Shown: in pieces, positions 23,126-32,331 of the stretch | Position numbering within the stretch: position 1 is the stretch's first letter | How the letters are laid out: the number at the start of each line of letters is the position of its first letter | Assembly: GCA_964423745.1 (NCBI GenBank) | Contig: CAYRGG010000029.1 | Coordinates: forward strand, 1 to 47,246 | Direction: 5' to 3' | DNA: 47,246 nucleotides | Source: CAYRGG01 sp964423745 | GTDB lineage: Bacteria; Pseudomonadota; Gammaproteobacteria; Competibacterales; Competibacteraceae | Made by a program: the position numbers and the translations under genes | Notes under the pieces: generated by a model | Told to the model about the DNA's origin: nothing | Databases searched by the model: none | Seen by the model: the letters and a program-made list of their open reading frames with translations, nothing else

Positions 23126-24658
23126 TTATTTTTTGCTCAAATTTAACCTAAGATTAGCAGGCGCCCGCGGAATTTTTGTTGAAACAGCACCCGTTGGTAT
23201 TTGGATAAGAGAATTGGCATACTCTTCTATCCACATATATTTCTTTGGGGAAAGTCGGGTAGCATCCGCAGCATTGTTCGGATTTAATCCTCTGGCTATT
23301 TCCCAGCTATTGGGTATTCCATCTTTATCTGAATCCGTGGGGTAATTGCCTCTGGCAAACTTGGGAATTCCACCGACTTGTGAAACAGAGTTGATCAACC
23401 GGAAAGAGGAAATGTCTGCTGCCCGTTTATCCGCGGCATCACGACGGGGAACAGTCGCCCCAGCATGTTGCAGCACCAGTTTCTGCGCTTGTTTAGCGGA
23501 TTGAGTAGTAACCCCTGTGGGTTTAAAGAGCGGCTTAGAGGAAACAATGTTCTTAAACCCCTTTTTCCCAATTTCTACCTTTGACGTTGCTCCTTTTTGG
23601 CTAATATTCCCACTTAAATAGATCCTGCTGGATGAAGGATATGAATTGCCCCAGATGAGATCTCCAATAACAATCCCTTTCTCAGGTTTAATCCAATTTC
23701 CAATCACATGGCCCACCTGTTTGGCGTCTCCAGAGACCTTTTTTAGCATACTAGGGTTCCAATTTATGGAAAGATTTCTGGTTGCGACATTATTGATGAA
23801 CTCAAATTGCCGGTGATCACCTTTTATGAGCGGGTTGCGTGCGCTATTATGATTCCAAAGGTTATGATGAAGGGTGATATTGCGCATGTTATCGCCCCAA
23901 AGGGTTGCATAGCTGTGGCATCCCTTTGGATGCTTGCTGCAGTTAAGTGTTTCGCTGATAATTGACCACTGGACGGTGACATTGTTAACCGGACCACCGT
24001 TAGATTTCTGGGTGATATCCAATGCGCCATCAGACCCCCATCCCACGGAAGTATGATCTATAATGATGTCATCATTACGTACCTTTAAGGCATCCCATCC
24101 GTCTGCCTCTTTGGCGTTGGGTGGATCTCCGGGGCGAAATCGCAATCCTCTCATGATGACATTCTCTCCCACCGAGGTCACAGCTCCTGTAATAAGTACG
24201 CCGTCTCCAGGGGCAGTTTGTCCAAAAATCGTCGCATTGGGAGCAATTTCCACTTTCTTTGGTTTTAGTCGAATAGTCCCACCGGTTTTAAAGACGATGA
24301 TTCGACGTTTATTTAATGTCGCGGCTTCCCGCCAGCTTCCTTTACCCGAATCATTGAGGTTTGTGACAAAAACAACCTGTCCACCCCGGCCTCCCGTTAC
24401 GCATCGTCCCCAGCCTTCCGCGCTAGGAAATGCAGGAAGGCAACTTGACGAATATGTCTGCGCCCATGTCTGCGGTGCTTGAAAAAAACTTATCCCAATA
24501 AGCGAAATTCCTAACGATAATGCCAAACTTTTCGTCGCAACATGATGAAAGAAATAAAAGCATGTCCGCCAACATTTTACTACTAGCTTTTTAAAAAACT
24601 CGCCAAGCTGATTTTCCTGGCTTTTCACAGTGTCCTTTTCGTATAAATCTGATGACAT
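23126..24658 (-). CDS. Secreted pectate-lyase-like beta-helix protein
   Basis: A 510-aa protein with a long N-terminal leader containing one hydrophobic segment (about residues 45-60, ending near TWA), so it is exported. The mature part begins LPAFPSAEGWGRCVTGGRGG followed by VVFVTNLNDSGKGSW, the signature of polysaccharide lyase family 1-like right-handed beta-helices, and has repeated short coils such as NVTVQWSIISETL and NITLHHNLWNHNSARNP. A thrombospondin type 3-like calcium loop (DSDKDGIPNSWE) lies near the C-terminus. It would cleave pectin-like or related uronic-acid polymers. The substrate is unproven. Confidence 0.85.
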   Translation of the reverse strand: MSSDLYEKDTVKSQENQLGEFFKKLVVKCWRTCFYFFHHVATKSLALSLGISLIGISFFQAPQTWAQTYSSSCLPAFPSAEGWGRCVTGGRGGQVVFVTNLNDSGKGSWREAATLNKRRIIVFKTGGTIRLKPKKVEIAPNATIFGQTAPGDGVLITGAVTSVGENVIMRGLRFRPGDPPNAKEADGWDALKVRNDDIIIDHTSVGWGSDGALDITQKSNGGPVNNVTVQWSIISETLNCSKHPKGCHSYATLWGDNMRNITLHHNLWNHNSARNPLIKGDHRQFEFINNVATRNLSINWNPSMLKKVSGDAKQVGHVIGNWIKPEKGIVIGDLIWGNSYPSSSRIYLSGNISQKGATSKVEIGKKGFKNIVSSKPLFKPTGVTTQSAKQAQKLVLQHAGATVPRRDAADKRAADISSFRLINSVSQVGGIPKFARGNYPTDSDKDGIPNSWEIARGLNPNNAADATRLSPKKYMWIEEYANSLIQIPTGAVSTKIPRAPANLRLNLSKK

Positions 24659-25224
24659 TTGAAGACTCCTTGTTCCGTGTTAAATAGCAACTTTAAATTT
24701 GTCTACATGTTGATTTTGATAAACATAACTTTCTTTGTTCACTTCGGTCGTCAATTTCTCTTACCTCTTTATCTATCGTCTTAATAAAAAATGCCTAAAT
24801 TTTATTCTCGTATAAAATTTAAGTAATTTTCAATCGCTTACTAAAATAATGAATGTAATTTTGGGGACAGCATTATTCACGCCAGTTTTTTTCAATTCAA
24901 TTCAGAAGCACCAAAGAGAGATCCGATATTAAGAGCTATGCTATTGCATTTATTCAATTTATACTCAAAAAACTTTAAATATAAACTTTGTCCACACCAA
25001 TCAAAAATAATTTTAAATTGTTAACAAAATATGCCTTTTTGGTGACAATTAAAGTCCATTTTTGACATACGACTAAAGGTTTGCTCATTTTTCTTAAAGC
25101 TTGGTACAGTACAAAACCAGGTTATGAGTAGCTGGGTTAACTCATTGAAGGTTATATACAAATACGGGAAGCGCATAGCTAAGATAGCGGATTTATCGCC
25201 AAACAAACTTTCCTAATTAAGCTC
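24659..25224. other. A+T-rich intergenic region between divergent genes
   Basis: This 566-nt stretch separates the leftward lyase gene from the rightward DUF2141 gene and should hold both promoters. I see no convincing gene, transposase fragment or RNA. Short frames (a 30-codon plus frame at 25124-25216 and a 61-codon minus frame at 25021-25206) lack ribosome sites and family similarity. Confidence 0.6.
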
Positions 25225-25677
25225 ATGATTGCGACTCACATACCAAGGTTTCCATTAACAACGGTTTTCCTAATTACCCTGTGTTTGACGGTTTTTGCCG
25301 GGCAAACCTCAACTGCCGAAATTATCATTTTGGTATCCGGTGTTCCTTCTGGTAAGAGCAAAATTGCCTGTGCGGTATTTTCTGCCGAGAAGGGTTTTCC
25401 ATTAGATACTTCTAAGGCGATTGTTCATAGTCAACGCGCTGTTCAAGGCGAGGCTACATGCCGATTTGCAGGATTGCCAATGGGAACCTATGCGGCGGCT
25501 GTTTTCCATGACGAAAATGACAACGGGCATGTTGACTTAAACGTCTTTGGCATTCCTACAGAAGCCTGGGGCGTCTCCAATAATATTCGCCCGAAAATGC
25601 GTGCTCCTCGTTTCGACGAGGCATTCTTTAAGCTGGATGATGGTGAGATCGTTAAACTAGAGGTGCGCATAAAATAA
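25225..25677 (+). CDS. Exported DUF2141 protein
   Basis: A 150-aa DUF2141 family protein of unknown function. Residues about 8-30 form a signal peptide (VFLITLCLTVFAGQTSTA). The body has the family features KIACAVFSAEKGFP, GTYAAAVFHDENDNGHVDLN and FGIPTEAWGVSNN. The acidic-glycine loop DENDNGHVDLN resembles a calcium-binding turn. Single gene, convergent with nadB. Confidence 0.85.
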   Translation: MIATHIPRFPLTTVFLITLCLTVFAGQTSTAEIIILVSGVPSGKSKIACAVFSAEKGFPLDTSKAIVHSQRAVQGEATCRFAGLPMGTYAAAVFHDENDNGHVDLNVFGIPTEAWGVSNNIRPKMRAPRFDEAFFKLDDGEIVKLEVRIK

Positions 25678-25720
25678 TGATTTGAGCATGAGCGGCATCA
25701 TGGGAAAATGTACTGCCCGG

Positions 25721-27358
25721 TCAAACCCCATCGACATGGCTAGCGTCAAAATTCTCGGGTACTAACGTGGTATTTTGCGGGGGTTCCAAGTCATTGGGGT
25801 GAGGGTAATCCAGAGTGTAATGCAGCCCACGGCTTTCTTTGCGGTGCATGGCGCTCAAGATAATCAGATCTGCCACTAAGACAAGATTGCGCAATTCGAT
25901 CAGGTCATTAGTAATGCGATAGTTGCCATAATATTCATCGATTTCCCGCAGCAATAGATTAACCCGGTTTTTAGCTCGTTGTAGCCGTTTGTTGGTGCGC
26001 ACGATGCCCACATAATCCCACATAAAGCGGCGTAACTCTGCCCAGTTATGGCTGATCACCACGTCTTCGTCGGAATCCGTGACGCGGCTTTCGTCCCATG
26101 CTGGAACAGATGGCGATGGCTGCGCTTGATCTAGGCGAGTTTTAATGTCATCGCTGGCAGCTGTCGCAAAAACCAAACACTCAAGCAGCGAGTTACTGGC
26201 CATACGATTAGCGCCATGAAGACCCGTGCAAGCCACTTCGCCAATGGCATAGAGATTGGCAATATCCGTATGGCCAAACCGGTCAGTGGTGACACCGCCG
26301 CAGGTATAATGGGCAGCAGGCACTACAGGGAGAGGTTCTTGGGTCATATCAAAGCCATAGTCCAAACAGGTGGCATACACGGTGGGAAAATGAGAACGAA
26401 TAAAATCCGCCGATTTATGGCTGATATCTAAATATACACAGGGAATCCCCAAACGTTTCATTTCATGGTCGATGGCCCGCGCCACGATGTCCCGAGGTGC
26501 CAGCTCTAAACGCTTATCGAAGTGTTCCATAAAACGTGTTCCGTCTGGAAGCAACAGATGGCCGCCCTCGCCACGCACGGCTTCAGTAATCAAGAATGAT
26601 TTAGCCTTGGGGTGATAGAGGCAGGTGGGATGAAACTGCATAAACTCCATATTGGCGACTCGACAACCGGCCCGCCAAGCCATGGCGATCCCATCGCCGG
26701 TGGAGCCATCAGGGTTGCTGGAATACAGATAAACCCGGCTAGCCCCACCACTGGCGAGCACCACAAACTTAGCCTGAAAAACCTCCACTTTGCCCGACTC
26801 CCGATTTAACGCATAGGCGCCTATACAACGATTATCCCCTAAGCCGAGCTTGCGGCTGGTAATCACATCCACTGCAATGTGATGATCATGCAAACTTATA
26901 TTGGGATGAGCCTGGGCGCGGCTTTCCAACACCGTCTGAATGGCCCGACCGGTGGCGTCAGCCGCATGCACCACCCGTCGATGGCTATGCCCCCCTTCCC
27001 GAGTAAGGTGATAGTCCACCGAACCATCCGTTCTCGCTTCGGTCGTAAAAGCGACACCCTGTTCACTTAACCATTTTATGGCGGCTTGACCAGACTCTAC
27101 GGTAAACTGCACGATTTTGGAGTCACCCAGGCGAGCCCCTGCGATGAGGGTGTCCTCGATATGGGAAGCGACAGAATCCGTGGCATCAAGGACGGCCGAC
27201 ACACCGCCTTGGGCGTAAAGGGTGCTTCCCTCTGAGAGGGGACCTTTGGCGAGAACACGAACCTGGGCAAAGTCTGCGAGGCGTAAACTTAGACTTAAGC
27301 CTGCCGCTCCGCTGCCGATAACAAGAACATCTGTGGTAATAGGTGAGTTGCTGCCCAT
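25721..27358 (-). CDS. nadB: L-aspartate oxidase NadB
   Basis: FAD enzyme that oxidises L-aspartate to iminoaspartate, the first step of de novo NAD synthesis with NadA. The 545-aa protein (E. coli 540) has the dinucleotide site DVLVIGSGAAGLSLSLRLA, SEGSTLYAQGGVSAVLD, HTLTREGGHSHRRVVHA-like sequence (here YHLTREGGHSHRRVVHAAD), MEFMQFHPTCLY, and GANRMASNSLLECLVFA. I start it at MGSNSPITTD (27358). The frame is open 17 codons upstream. It is divergent from rpoE, the usual gammaproteobacterial arrangement. Confidence 0.97.
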   Translation of the reverse strand: MGSNSPITTDVLVIGSGAAGLSLSLRLADFAQVRVLAKGPLSEGSTLYAQGGVSAVLDATDSVASHIEDTLIAGARLGDSKIVQFTVESGQAAIKWLSEQGVAFTTEARTDGSVDYHLTREGGHSHRRVVHAADATGRAIQTVLESRAQAHPNISLHDHHIAVDVITSRKLGLGDNRCIGAYALNRESGKVEVFQAKFVVLASGGASRVYLYSSNPDGSTGDGIAMAWRAGCRVANMEFMQFHPTCLYHPKAKSFLITEAVRGEGGHLLLPDGTRFMEHFDKRLELAPRDIVARAIDHEMKRLGIPCVYLDISHKSADFIRSHFPTVYATCLDYGFDMTQEPLPVVPAAHYTCGGVTTDRFGHTDIANLYAIGEVACTGLHGANRMASNSLLECLVFATAASDDIKTRLDQAQPSPSVPAWDESRVTDSDEDVVISHNWAELRRFMWDYVGIVRTNKRLQRAKNRVNLLLREIDEYYGNYRITNDLIELRNLVLVADLIILSAMHRKESRGLHYTLDYPHPNDLEPPQNTTLVPENFDASHVDGV

Positions 27359-27488
27359 GGGTATAAGATGACTCCGGACTAGAGTATTATGGCATAAAGC
27401 ATGTATCATTGAAGATACGCTAGCTTACGTAGTGTTGTTTTGATATTAAACTGAATGTAAAAAGTACAATAGCTTTATGGCATGCTGC

Positions 27489-27515
27489 GAACTAATGGGT
27501 AGTCCATTTGTCTAC
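27489..27515 (+). promoter_or_regulatory. Candidate sigma-E promoter of rpoE
   Basis: GAACTA (27489-27494), a 16-nt spacer and TCTAC (27511-27515) fit the extracytoplasmic sigma-E consensus GAACTT-N16-TCTGA/TCTAA. It lies about 50 nt before rpoE, as expected if the operon is autoregulated as in E. coli and Pseudomonas. Confidence 0.55.
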
Positions 27516-27565
27516 CCTATTGGCCGTAGGGATATTGCCACTTTGTTAAAAAGGGGTCAGCCCGC

Positions 27566-28141
27566 ATGGGCGAACGTAATGTAGACCGCGAATTGGTCAA
27601 AAAGGTGCAACAAGGTGATAAATCAGCATTTGATCTTCTTGTCCGTAAGTACCAATTCAAAATCATCAAGTTGATATCGCGTTATGTACACGACCCTAGT
27701 GAAGCATCAGATGTGGCTCAAGAAGCTTTTCTTAAAGCCTACCGAGCATTGCCGGGTTTTCGTGGCGAAAGTGCTTTTTATACCTGGCTTTATCGGATTG
27801 CGATCAACACAGCTAAGAACTACATTGTGGCACAGAGTCGACGTCCGCCTGGAGCCGATATTGATGCGCAGGAAGCGGAACAATTTGAGGGGCAGGTCTT
27901 TCTGAAAGAGTATGAAACCCCAGAGCGTTTGCTCCTTAAGGATGAGATTGAAGCAACAGTTTTTAAGGCAATTGAAGAATTGCCGGAAGATCTGCGCACA
28001 GCGATAACGCTGCGAGAGTTAGAAGGCATGAGTTATGAAGAAATTGCGCAATCTATGGGGTGCCCGATTGGGACCGTGCGATCTCGAATTTTTCGAGCGC
28101 GGGAATCCATCGACGCCAAGTTACGTCCTCTTTTAAGTTAA
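27566..28141 (+). CDS. rpoE: RNA polymerase sigma factor RpoE (AlgU)
   Basis: Extracytoplasmic-function sigma factor for envelope stress. At 191 aa it matches E. coli RpoE throughout. Region 2 has SAFDLLVRKYQFKI, EAFLKAYRALPGFRG and SAFYTWLYRIAINTAKNY; region 4 has LPEDLRTAITLRELEGMSY and GCPIGTVRSRIFRARE. It is first in rpoE-rseA-rseB-rseC, with rseA starting 18 nt after its stop. Confidence 0.98.
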   Translation: MGERNVDRELVKKVQQGDKSAFDLLVRKYQFKIIKLISRYVHDPSEASDVAQEAFLKAYRALPGFRGESAFYTWLYRIAINTAKNYIVAQSRRPPGADIDAQEAEQFEGQVFLKEYETPERLLLKDEIEATVFKAIEELPEDLRTAITLRELEGMSYEEIAQSMGCPIGTVRSRIFRARESIDAKLRPLLS

Positions 28142-28159
28142 TGAAATTTGGATAAAGTC

Positions 28160-28726
28160 ATGGCAGATAAAACATCTGAAGCAGATAAAACATCCGAACA
28201 AATGTCGGCAATTGTAGATGGTGAATACGAAGCGGAAGAAATAGAATTAGCTCTTCGTCGCCTCAGCAAAGATGCAAACCTCAACGGTTTATGGCAACGC
28301 TATTATCTAATTGGCGAGGCGATGAAGAGCAATATTCCCGATGTTATCGATAACAGCTTTGCTGATCGGGTTAAGCAAATGGTTGAAAGGGAATCTCTTC
28401 CCTCAAGTAAATCGGTCTCACCAGGGTTTTCCTGGTTCAAACCGGCGGCAGGGTTTGCTGTAGCGGCCTCAGTAGCCCTGGTCGTTACCCTTTGGACCCT
28501 GCAAGGTACTGAATTGTCCAATCGGGCATCGGTTGGTCTGGTTGATGCTAGTGCCCCATCGTCAGGGGGACTGCAGACAGTGGAATCAGTAGTAATTGAA
28601 GATGATACGATGCTGCCGTCAGGGTTGAGTAGTTATCTCGTCAATCACAACGAATATGCCTCCATGACTACCGTTTATGGGGTACTGCCTTACGCCCGCA
28701 TGGTTGGTTACGAAACTGAGCAATAG
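28160..28726 (+). CDS. rseA: Anti-sigma-E factor RseA (MucA)
   Basis: Inner-membrane protein that holds RpoE in the cytoplasm until cut by DegS and RseP. The 188-aa product has the sigma-binding N-terminal domain (QMSAIVDGEYEAEEIELALR, LNGLWQRYYLIGEAMKSN), one membrane segment near residues 96-115 (AAGFAVAASVALVVTLWTL) and a periplasmic C-terminus. The ATG at 28160 is preferred; a TTG four codons upstream is also in frame. Confidence 0.93.
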   Translation: MADKTSEADKTSEQMSAIVDGEYEAEEIELALRRLSKDANLNGLWQRYYLIGEAMKSNIPDVIDNSFADRVKQMVERESLPSSKSVSPGFSWFKPAAGFAVAASVALVVTLWTLQGTELSNRASVGLVDASAPSSGGLQTVESVVIEDDTMLPSGLSSYLVNHNEYASMTTVYGVLPYARMVGYETEQ

Positions 28727-28733
28727 CGGGTTT

Positions 28734-29726
28734 ATGAATATATCGGTATGGCGCTTAGCAGTGTTATTGGCGGCACTGCTGCAAGCTGGATTGATCTATG
28801 GAAAATCACCTGATGAAGCTAAGGAATGGTTAGAACGCATGATTCTCGCCACGCGAGACTTTAATTACGAAGGTGAATTTGTCTATGTGCGTGGCCCCCA
28901 TATGGAATCCATGCACATTATTCACCAGGGTGGTGACGAGGGGCAGCGTCAGCGGATGTTTTCCTTGAGTGGTTCGCCGCGGGAAATCATCGTGTCGGAG
29001 AATCAAGTTGTTTCACTATTATTAAATCCAAAGAAAAAATCGGATACGACTGGCTACCAGCGTTCTCCTTTTCCTATTTCGTTGCCCCGGGATCTCGATA
29101 ATCTAGAATTAAGTTACGATTTTGAAATGCTCGGTAGTGATCGTGTGGCTGGTAGAAAAACCCAAGTAGTGGCCATAAAACCCCGTGATAAATGGCGTTT
29201 TGGTTATCGACTTTGGTTAGACGAAGAAACGGGTATCGTGCTAAGGTCAGTTTTGCTTGATGGAAAAGCCCACCCGCTAGAGCAGTTGATGTTTACCGAC
29301 CTACAAATTAAACCAGAAATCGATAAAGCATTGCTATTGCCTTCGGCATCTATCCCAAAACCGCAAACCCCTTCGTCTACGGCAAAACCCATTAAAGAAA
29401 AAGTCTCTGAATCGCCATGGCAAATTGCCGGTTTGCCATTGGGTTTTAAACAAGTCATGCACAGCCGGTTTCAAAGCAATGTGGACTCTCACGCTACTGA
29501 ACACATGGTTTTGACCGATGGTTTAGCCACCGTATCTGTTTTTCTCGAACCCTTGATGGAGTCCAAACCGCTTCTCAAAGGCAGTACGCAATTGGGTGCT
29601 ATGCATGCGTTTGGTAAAATTATCGATAATCATCAAGCGCTGGTGGTGGGTGAAGTGCCAAAACAAACCATCAGAAAAATCGCTAATTCTTTACGACATA
29701 ATGTGGTGTCTGATTCCGATGATTGA
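28734..29726 (+). CDS. rseB: Sigma-E regulator RseB (MucB)
   Basis: Periplasmic protein that binds RseA and shields it from DegS, responding to mislocalised lipoproteins or LPS. The 330-aa protein has a signal peptide (residues 1-24) and the MucB/RseB domain: ARDFNYEGEFVY-like sequence (here TRDFNYEGEFVYVRG), RVAGRKTQVVAIKPRDKWRF and a C-terminal domain with LPLGFKQVMH and MVLTDGLATVSVFLEP. The start at 28734 is 7 nt after rseA. The frame is open 19 codons earlier. Confidence 0.94.
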   Translation: MNISVWRLAVLLAALLQAGLIYGKSPDEAKEWLERMILATRDFNYEGEFVYVRGPHMESMHIIHQGGDEGQRQRMFSLSGSPREIIVSENQVVSLLLNPKKKSDTTGYQRSPFPISLPRDLDNLELSYDFEMLGSDRVAGRKTQVVAIKPRDKWRFGYRLWLDEETGIVLRSVLLDGKAHPLEQLMFTDLQIKPEIDKALLLPSASIPKPQTPSSTAKPIKEKVSESPWQIAGLPLGFKQVMHSRFQSNVDSHATEHMVLTDGLATVSVFLEPLMESKPLLKGSTQLGAMHAFGKIIDNHQALVVGEVPKQTIRKIANSLRHNVVSDSDD

Positions 29727-30192
29727 AGAACGTGCGCAGGTTTTAAGTATCAGTGACGACAATCAGGTTTGGGTTGAGACGGAAAGACAGTCCACCTGTG
29801 GAGCATGTGCAGCTAACAAAGGTTGTGGAACAGCGGTTTTGGGCAAAGTCTTTGGGGCTCGCCAAATGCGTGTCCAAGCACGCTCGCAGATTCCGCTTCA
29901 GGTGGGCGATGAAGTGATTATCGGTGTTGCAGAAGATGCCCTGGTAAAGGGGTCGTTAGCGGTTTATGTGGTTCCTCTCTTAATGATGTTTATGGGGGCA
30001 TTGTCTGGAAAGTGGCTAAGCGGTAGTGAACACATGTCCGTTTTGATGGGACTGCTAGGATTGCTGGTAGGGTTTGCTTGGTTGCGGATCTTTGGGTTAC
30101 GCATTCGCGGAAATGTCCACTTTCAACCCGTTGTCGTGCGTCTTTATCAAAGTAAGGGCGCCGTTAGCGAACAACAGATAACCCTTCAGTAA
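29719..30192 (+). CDS. rseC: Sigma-E regulator RseC (MucC)
   Basis: Inner-membrane modulator of the sigma-E and Rsx/SoxR systems. The 157-aa protein begins MIEERAQVLSISDDNQVWVE, has the cysteine cluster CGACAANKGCG, and two membrane helices (LAVYVVPLLMMFMGAL, MGLLGLLVGFAWLRIFG). It overlaps the rseB end by 8 nt. The earlier in-frame start at 29596 lies inside rseB and is rejected. Confidence 0.93.
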   Translation: MIEERAQVLSISDDNQVWVETERQSTCGACAANKGCGTAVLGKVFGARQMRVQARSQIPLQVGDEVIIGVAEDALVKGSLAVYVVPLLMMFMGALSGKWLSGSEHMSVLMGLLGLLVGFAWLRIFGLRIRGNVHFQPVVVRLYQSKGAVSEQQITLQ

Positions 30193-30513
30193 CGGTAAGT
30201 TATGGAAAACACGATTAACGTGATAATAGCGGATAAGGGAAAATACACTTAAACGACAACTAAATTTGCGGCTAAATTGAGTGCAGCCTTCTCAACTCCT
30301 TTACGGTAATTATCCTTGCATACAACTTCTCAGTAGCTCACTATCTCTAAGCTTATATATAGTTAGTTTGTAAATGCCCATAAAGGTTTGCTGTTTTTTG
30401 CCATTGCTTTGATTCATCGCCAACTCAATAATGATCGGTGATGGCAACCCTGCTTCCGTTAGGGTAACATCAAAAAATTTTGAGTCTACCGAGTTGCTAC
30501 CATACGTCGTTTC
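30193..30513. other. Intergenic region between rseC and lepA
   Basis: A 321-nt gap inside an otherwise tight operon. A minus-strand frame (30310-30525, about 71 codons) overlaps the lepA start and contains FFDVTLTEAGLPSPIIIELA, plausible as protein. A short plus-strand frame ends in a TGA that overlaps the lepA ATG. Neither has a recognisable family. A decayed gene or an additional promoter for lepA-lepB are both possible. Confidence 0.35.
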
Positions 30514-32313
30514 ATGATGAAACATATTCGTAACTTTTCAATCATTGCCCACATCGATCATGGCAAATCCACCTTGGCGGATCGTTTCATCGAAATCTGC
30601 GGCGGCTTGAGTGAACGGGAAATGGCCGCCCAAGTGTTGGATTCCATGGACCTTGAACGGGAGCGAGGCATTACGATCAAGGCGCAGAGTGTGTCTTTGC
30701 AGTATCCTGGTCGTGATGGTCAGGTTTACCAGTTAAATTTTATCGATACACCGGGTCATGTGGATTTTTCCTATGAAGTTTCCCGTTCGCTAGCCGCCTG
30801 CGAGGGGGCTTTGTTGGTGGTGGATGCGGCCCAAGGTGTGGAAGCGCAAAGTGTCGCCAACTGCTATACCGCCATTGAGCAAGGTTTAGAAGTATTGCCG
30901 GTTTTAAACAAGGTCGATCTGCCGGCGGCGGAACCAGAACGGGTGGCCCATGAAATCGGCGATATTATCGGTGTTGACGCCAGTGAGGCGCTGCAGGTAA
31001 GTGCTAAAACAGGTCTTGGGGTGAGGGATTTGTTGGAAGACATTGTGGCGCGTATTCCACCTCCCCAGGGAGAACCCGAAAAGCCTTTAAAAGCACTTAT
31101 TATTGACTCTTGGTTTGATAACTTTGTGGGTGTCATTTCATTGGTTCGCGTGGTGGATGGTGCGATTACGCCGGGTAAGAAAATGCGGGTGATGTCCACA
31201 GGGCGAGATTTTCAAGTGGACAAGGTAGGTCTGTTTAAACCTAAGCGTAGCGACCAAGCCGTGCTGAGCACCGGCGAAGTAGGTTACGTCATTGCCGGGA
31301 TTAAGGATATCGAAGGCGCACCGGTGGGCGATACTTTGACGGACTCTGCAAAACCCGCCGAAGCGCCGTTACCGGGTTTTAAGAAGGTGCAACCTCGGGT
31401 GTTCGCTGGACTTTTTCCCGTTAGCTCCGATGACTATGAGGCATTTCGCGAAGCTCTACAAAAGCTTAGGCTCAATGATGCGGCCCTTTATTTCGAGCCA
31501 GAGACTTCTCAGGCCCTGGGGTTTGGTTTTCGCTGCGGTTTCCTCGGCATGTTGCATATGGAAATCGTGCAGGAACGTCTCGAGCGGGAATACGATCTCA
31601 ATTTAATTACCACGGCGCCGTCGGTGATTTACGAAGTGGTGGCCACCAGTGGCGATATCTTATCCATCGATAGCCCCGCCAAGTTGCCTCCGGTCAATAA
31701 AATCGCTGAAATTCGTGAACCTATCATCCTCGCTAATATCCTATTGCCCCAGGCTCATTTAGGCGCTGTGATGACCCTCTGTATCGAGAAACGGGGTGTG
31801 CAACGAAGCTTACAGTATGTGGCCAATCAAGTATCCTTGAGCTTTGAACTGCCCTTAAGCGAGGTGGTCACGGATTTTTTTGATCGCCTTAAGTCGGTCA
31901 GCCGTGGTTTTGCCTCCTTTGATTATAGTTTTGAACGTTTCCAGGCAGCACCCTTGGTGAAGTTAGATGTGCTTATTAATGGCGAACGGGTCGATGCTTT
32001 GTCTATCATTACCCATCGAGATCAAGCTCCCTATCGAGGTCGTGATCTAGTGGAAACCATGCGCAACCTGATTCCTCGGCAAATGTACGAAGTGGCCATT
32101 CAAGCCGCCCTGGGCAATCAAATCATCGCCCGCTCTACCGTTAAAGCGCTGCGAAAAAACGTGACGGCCAAATGCTACGGTGGCGATGTGACCCGCAAAC
32201 GTAAGCTGTTGGAAAAACAAAAAGCGGGCAAAAAACGTATGAAACAGGTGGGAAGAGTGGAAATCCCTCAAGAGGCTTTCCTGGCCGTCCTACAAGTGGA
32301 TAACAAAAAATAG
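30514..32313 (+). CDS. lepA: Elongation factor 4 (LepA)
   Basis: Translational GTPase that back-translocates or remodels stalled ribosomes. At 599 aa it has E. coli LepA's exact length. G-domain motifs AHIDHGKSTLADRF, DSMDLERERGITIKAQSV, IDTPGHVDFSYEVSRSLAACE and NKVDLP are present, as are the LepA-specific C-terminal domain (GERVDALSIITHRD, NVTAKCYGGDVTRKRKLLEK) and its end. A second Met follows the first, so the start may be one codon later. No clear ribosome site is seen. Confidence 0.98.
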   Translation: MMKHIRNFSIIAHIDHGKSTLADRFIEICGGLSEREMAAQVLDSMDLERERGITIKAQSVSLQYPGRDGQVYQLNFIDTPGHVDFSYEVSRSLAACEGALLVVDAAQGVEAQSVANCYTAIEQGLEVLPVLNKVDLPAAEPERVAHEIGDIIGVDASEALQVSAKTGLGVRDLLEDIVARIPPPQGEPEKPLKALIIDSWFDNFVGVISLVRVVDGAITPGKKMRVMSTGRDFQVDKVGLFKPKRSDQAVLSTGEVGYVIAGIKDIEGAPVGDTLTDSAKPAEAPLPGFKKVQPRVFAGLFPVSSDDYEAFREALQKLRLNDAALYFEPETSQALGFGFRCGFLGMLHMEIVQERLEREYDLNLITTAPSVIYEVVATSGDILSIDSPAKLPPVNKIAEIREPIILANILLPQAHLGAVMTLCIEKRGVQRSLQYVANQVSLSFELPLSEVVTDFFDRLKSVSRGFASFDYSFERFQAAPLVKLDVLINGERVDALSIITHRDQAPYRGRDLVETMRNLIPRQMYEVAIQAALGNQIIARSTVKALRKNVTAKCYGGDVTRKRKLLEKQKAGKKRMKQVGRVEIPQEAFLAVLQVDNKK

Positions 32314-32331
32314 ACCAACTCAATTACATTT

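Noticed and set aside
25021..25216. Short frames on both strands upstream of the DUF2141 gene.
   Set aside because: No ribosome site, no family similarity, and A+T-rich composition expected of a promoter region.
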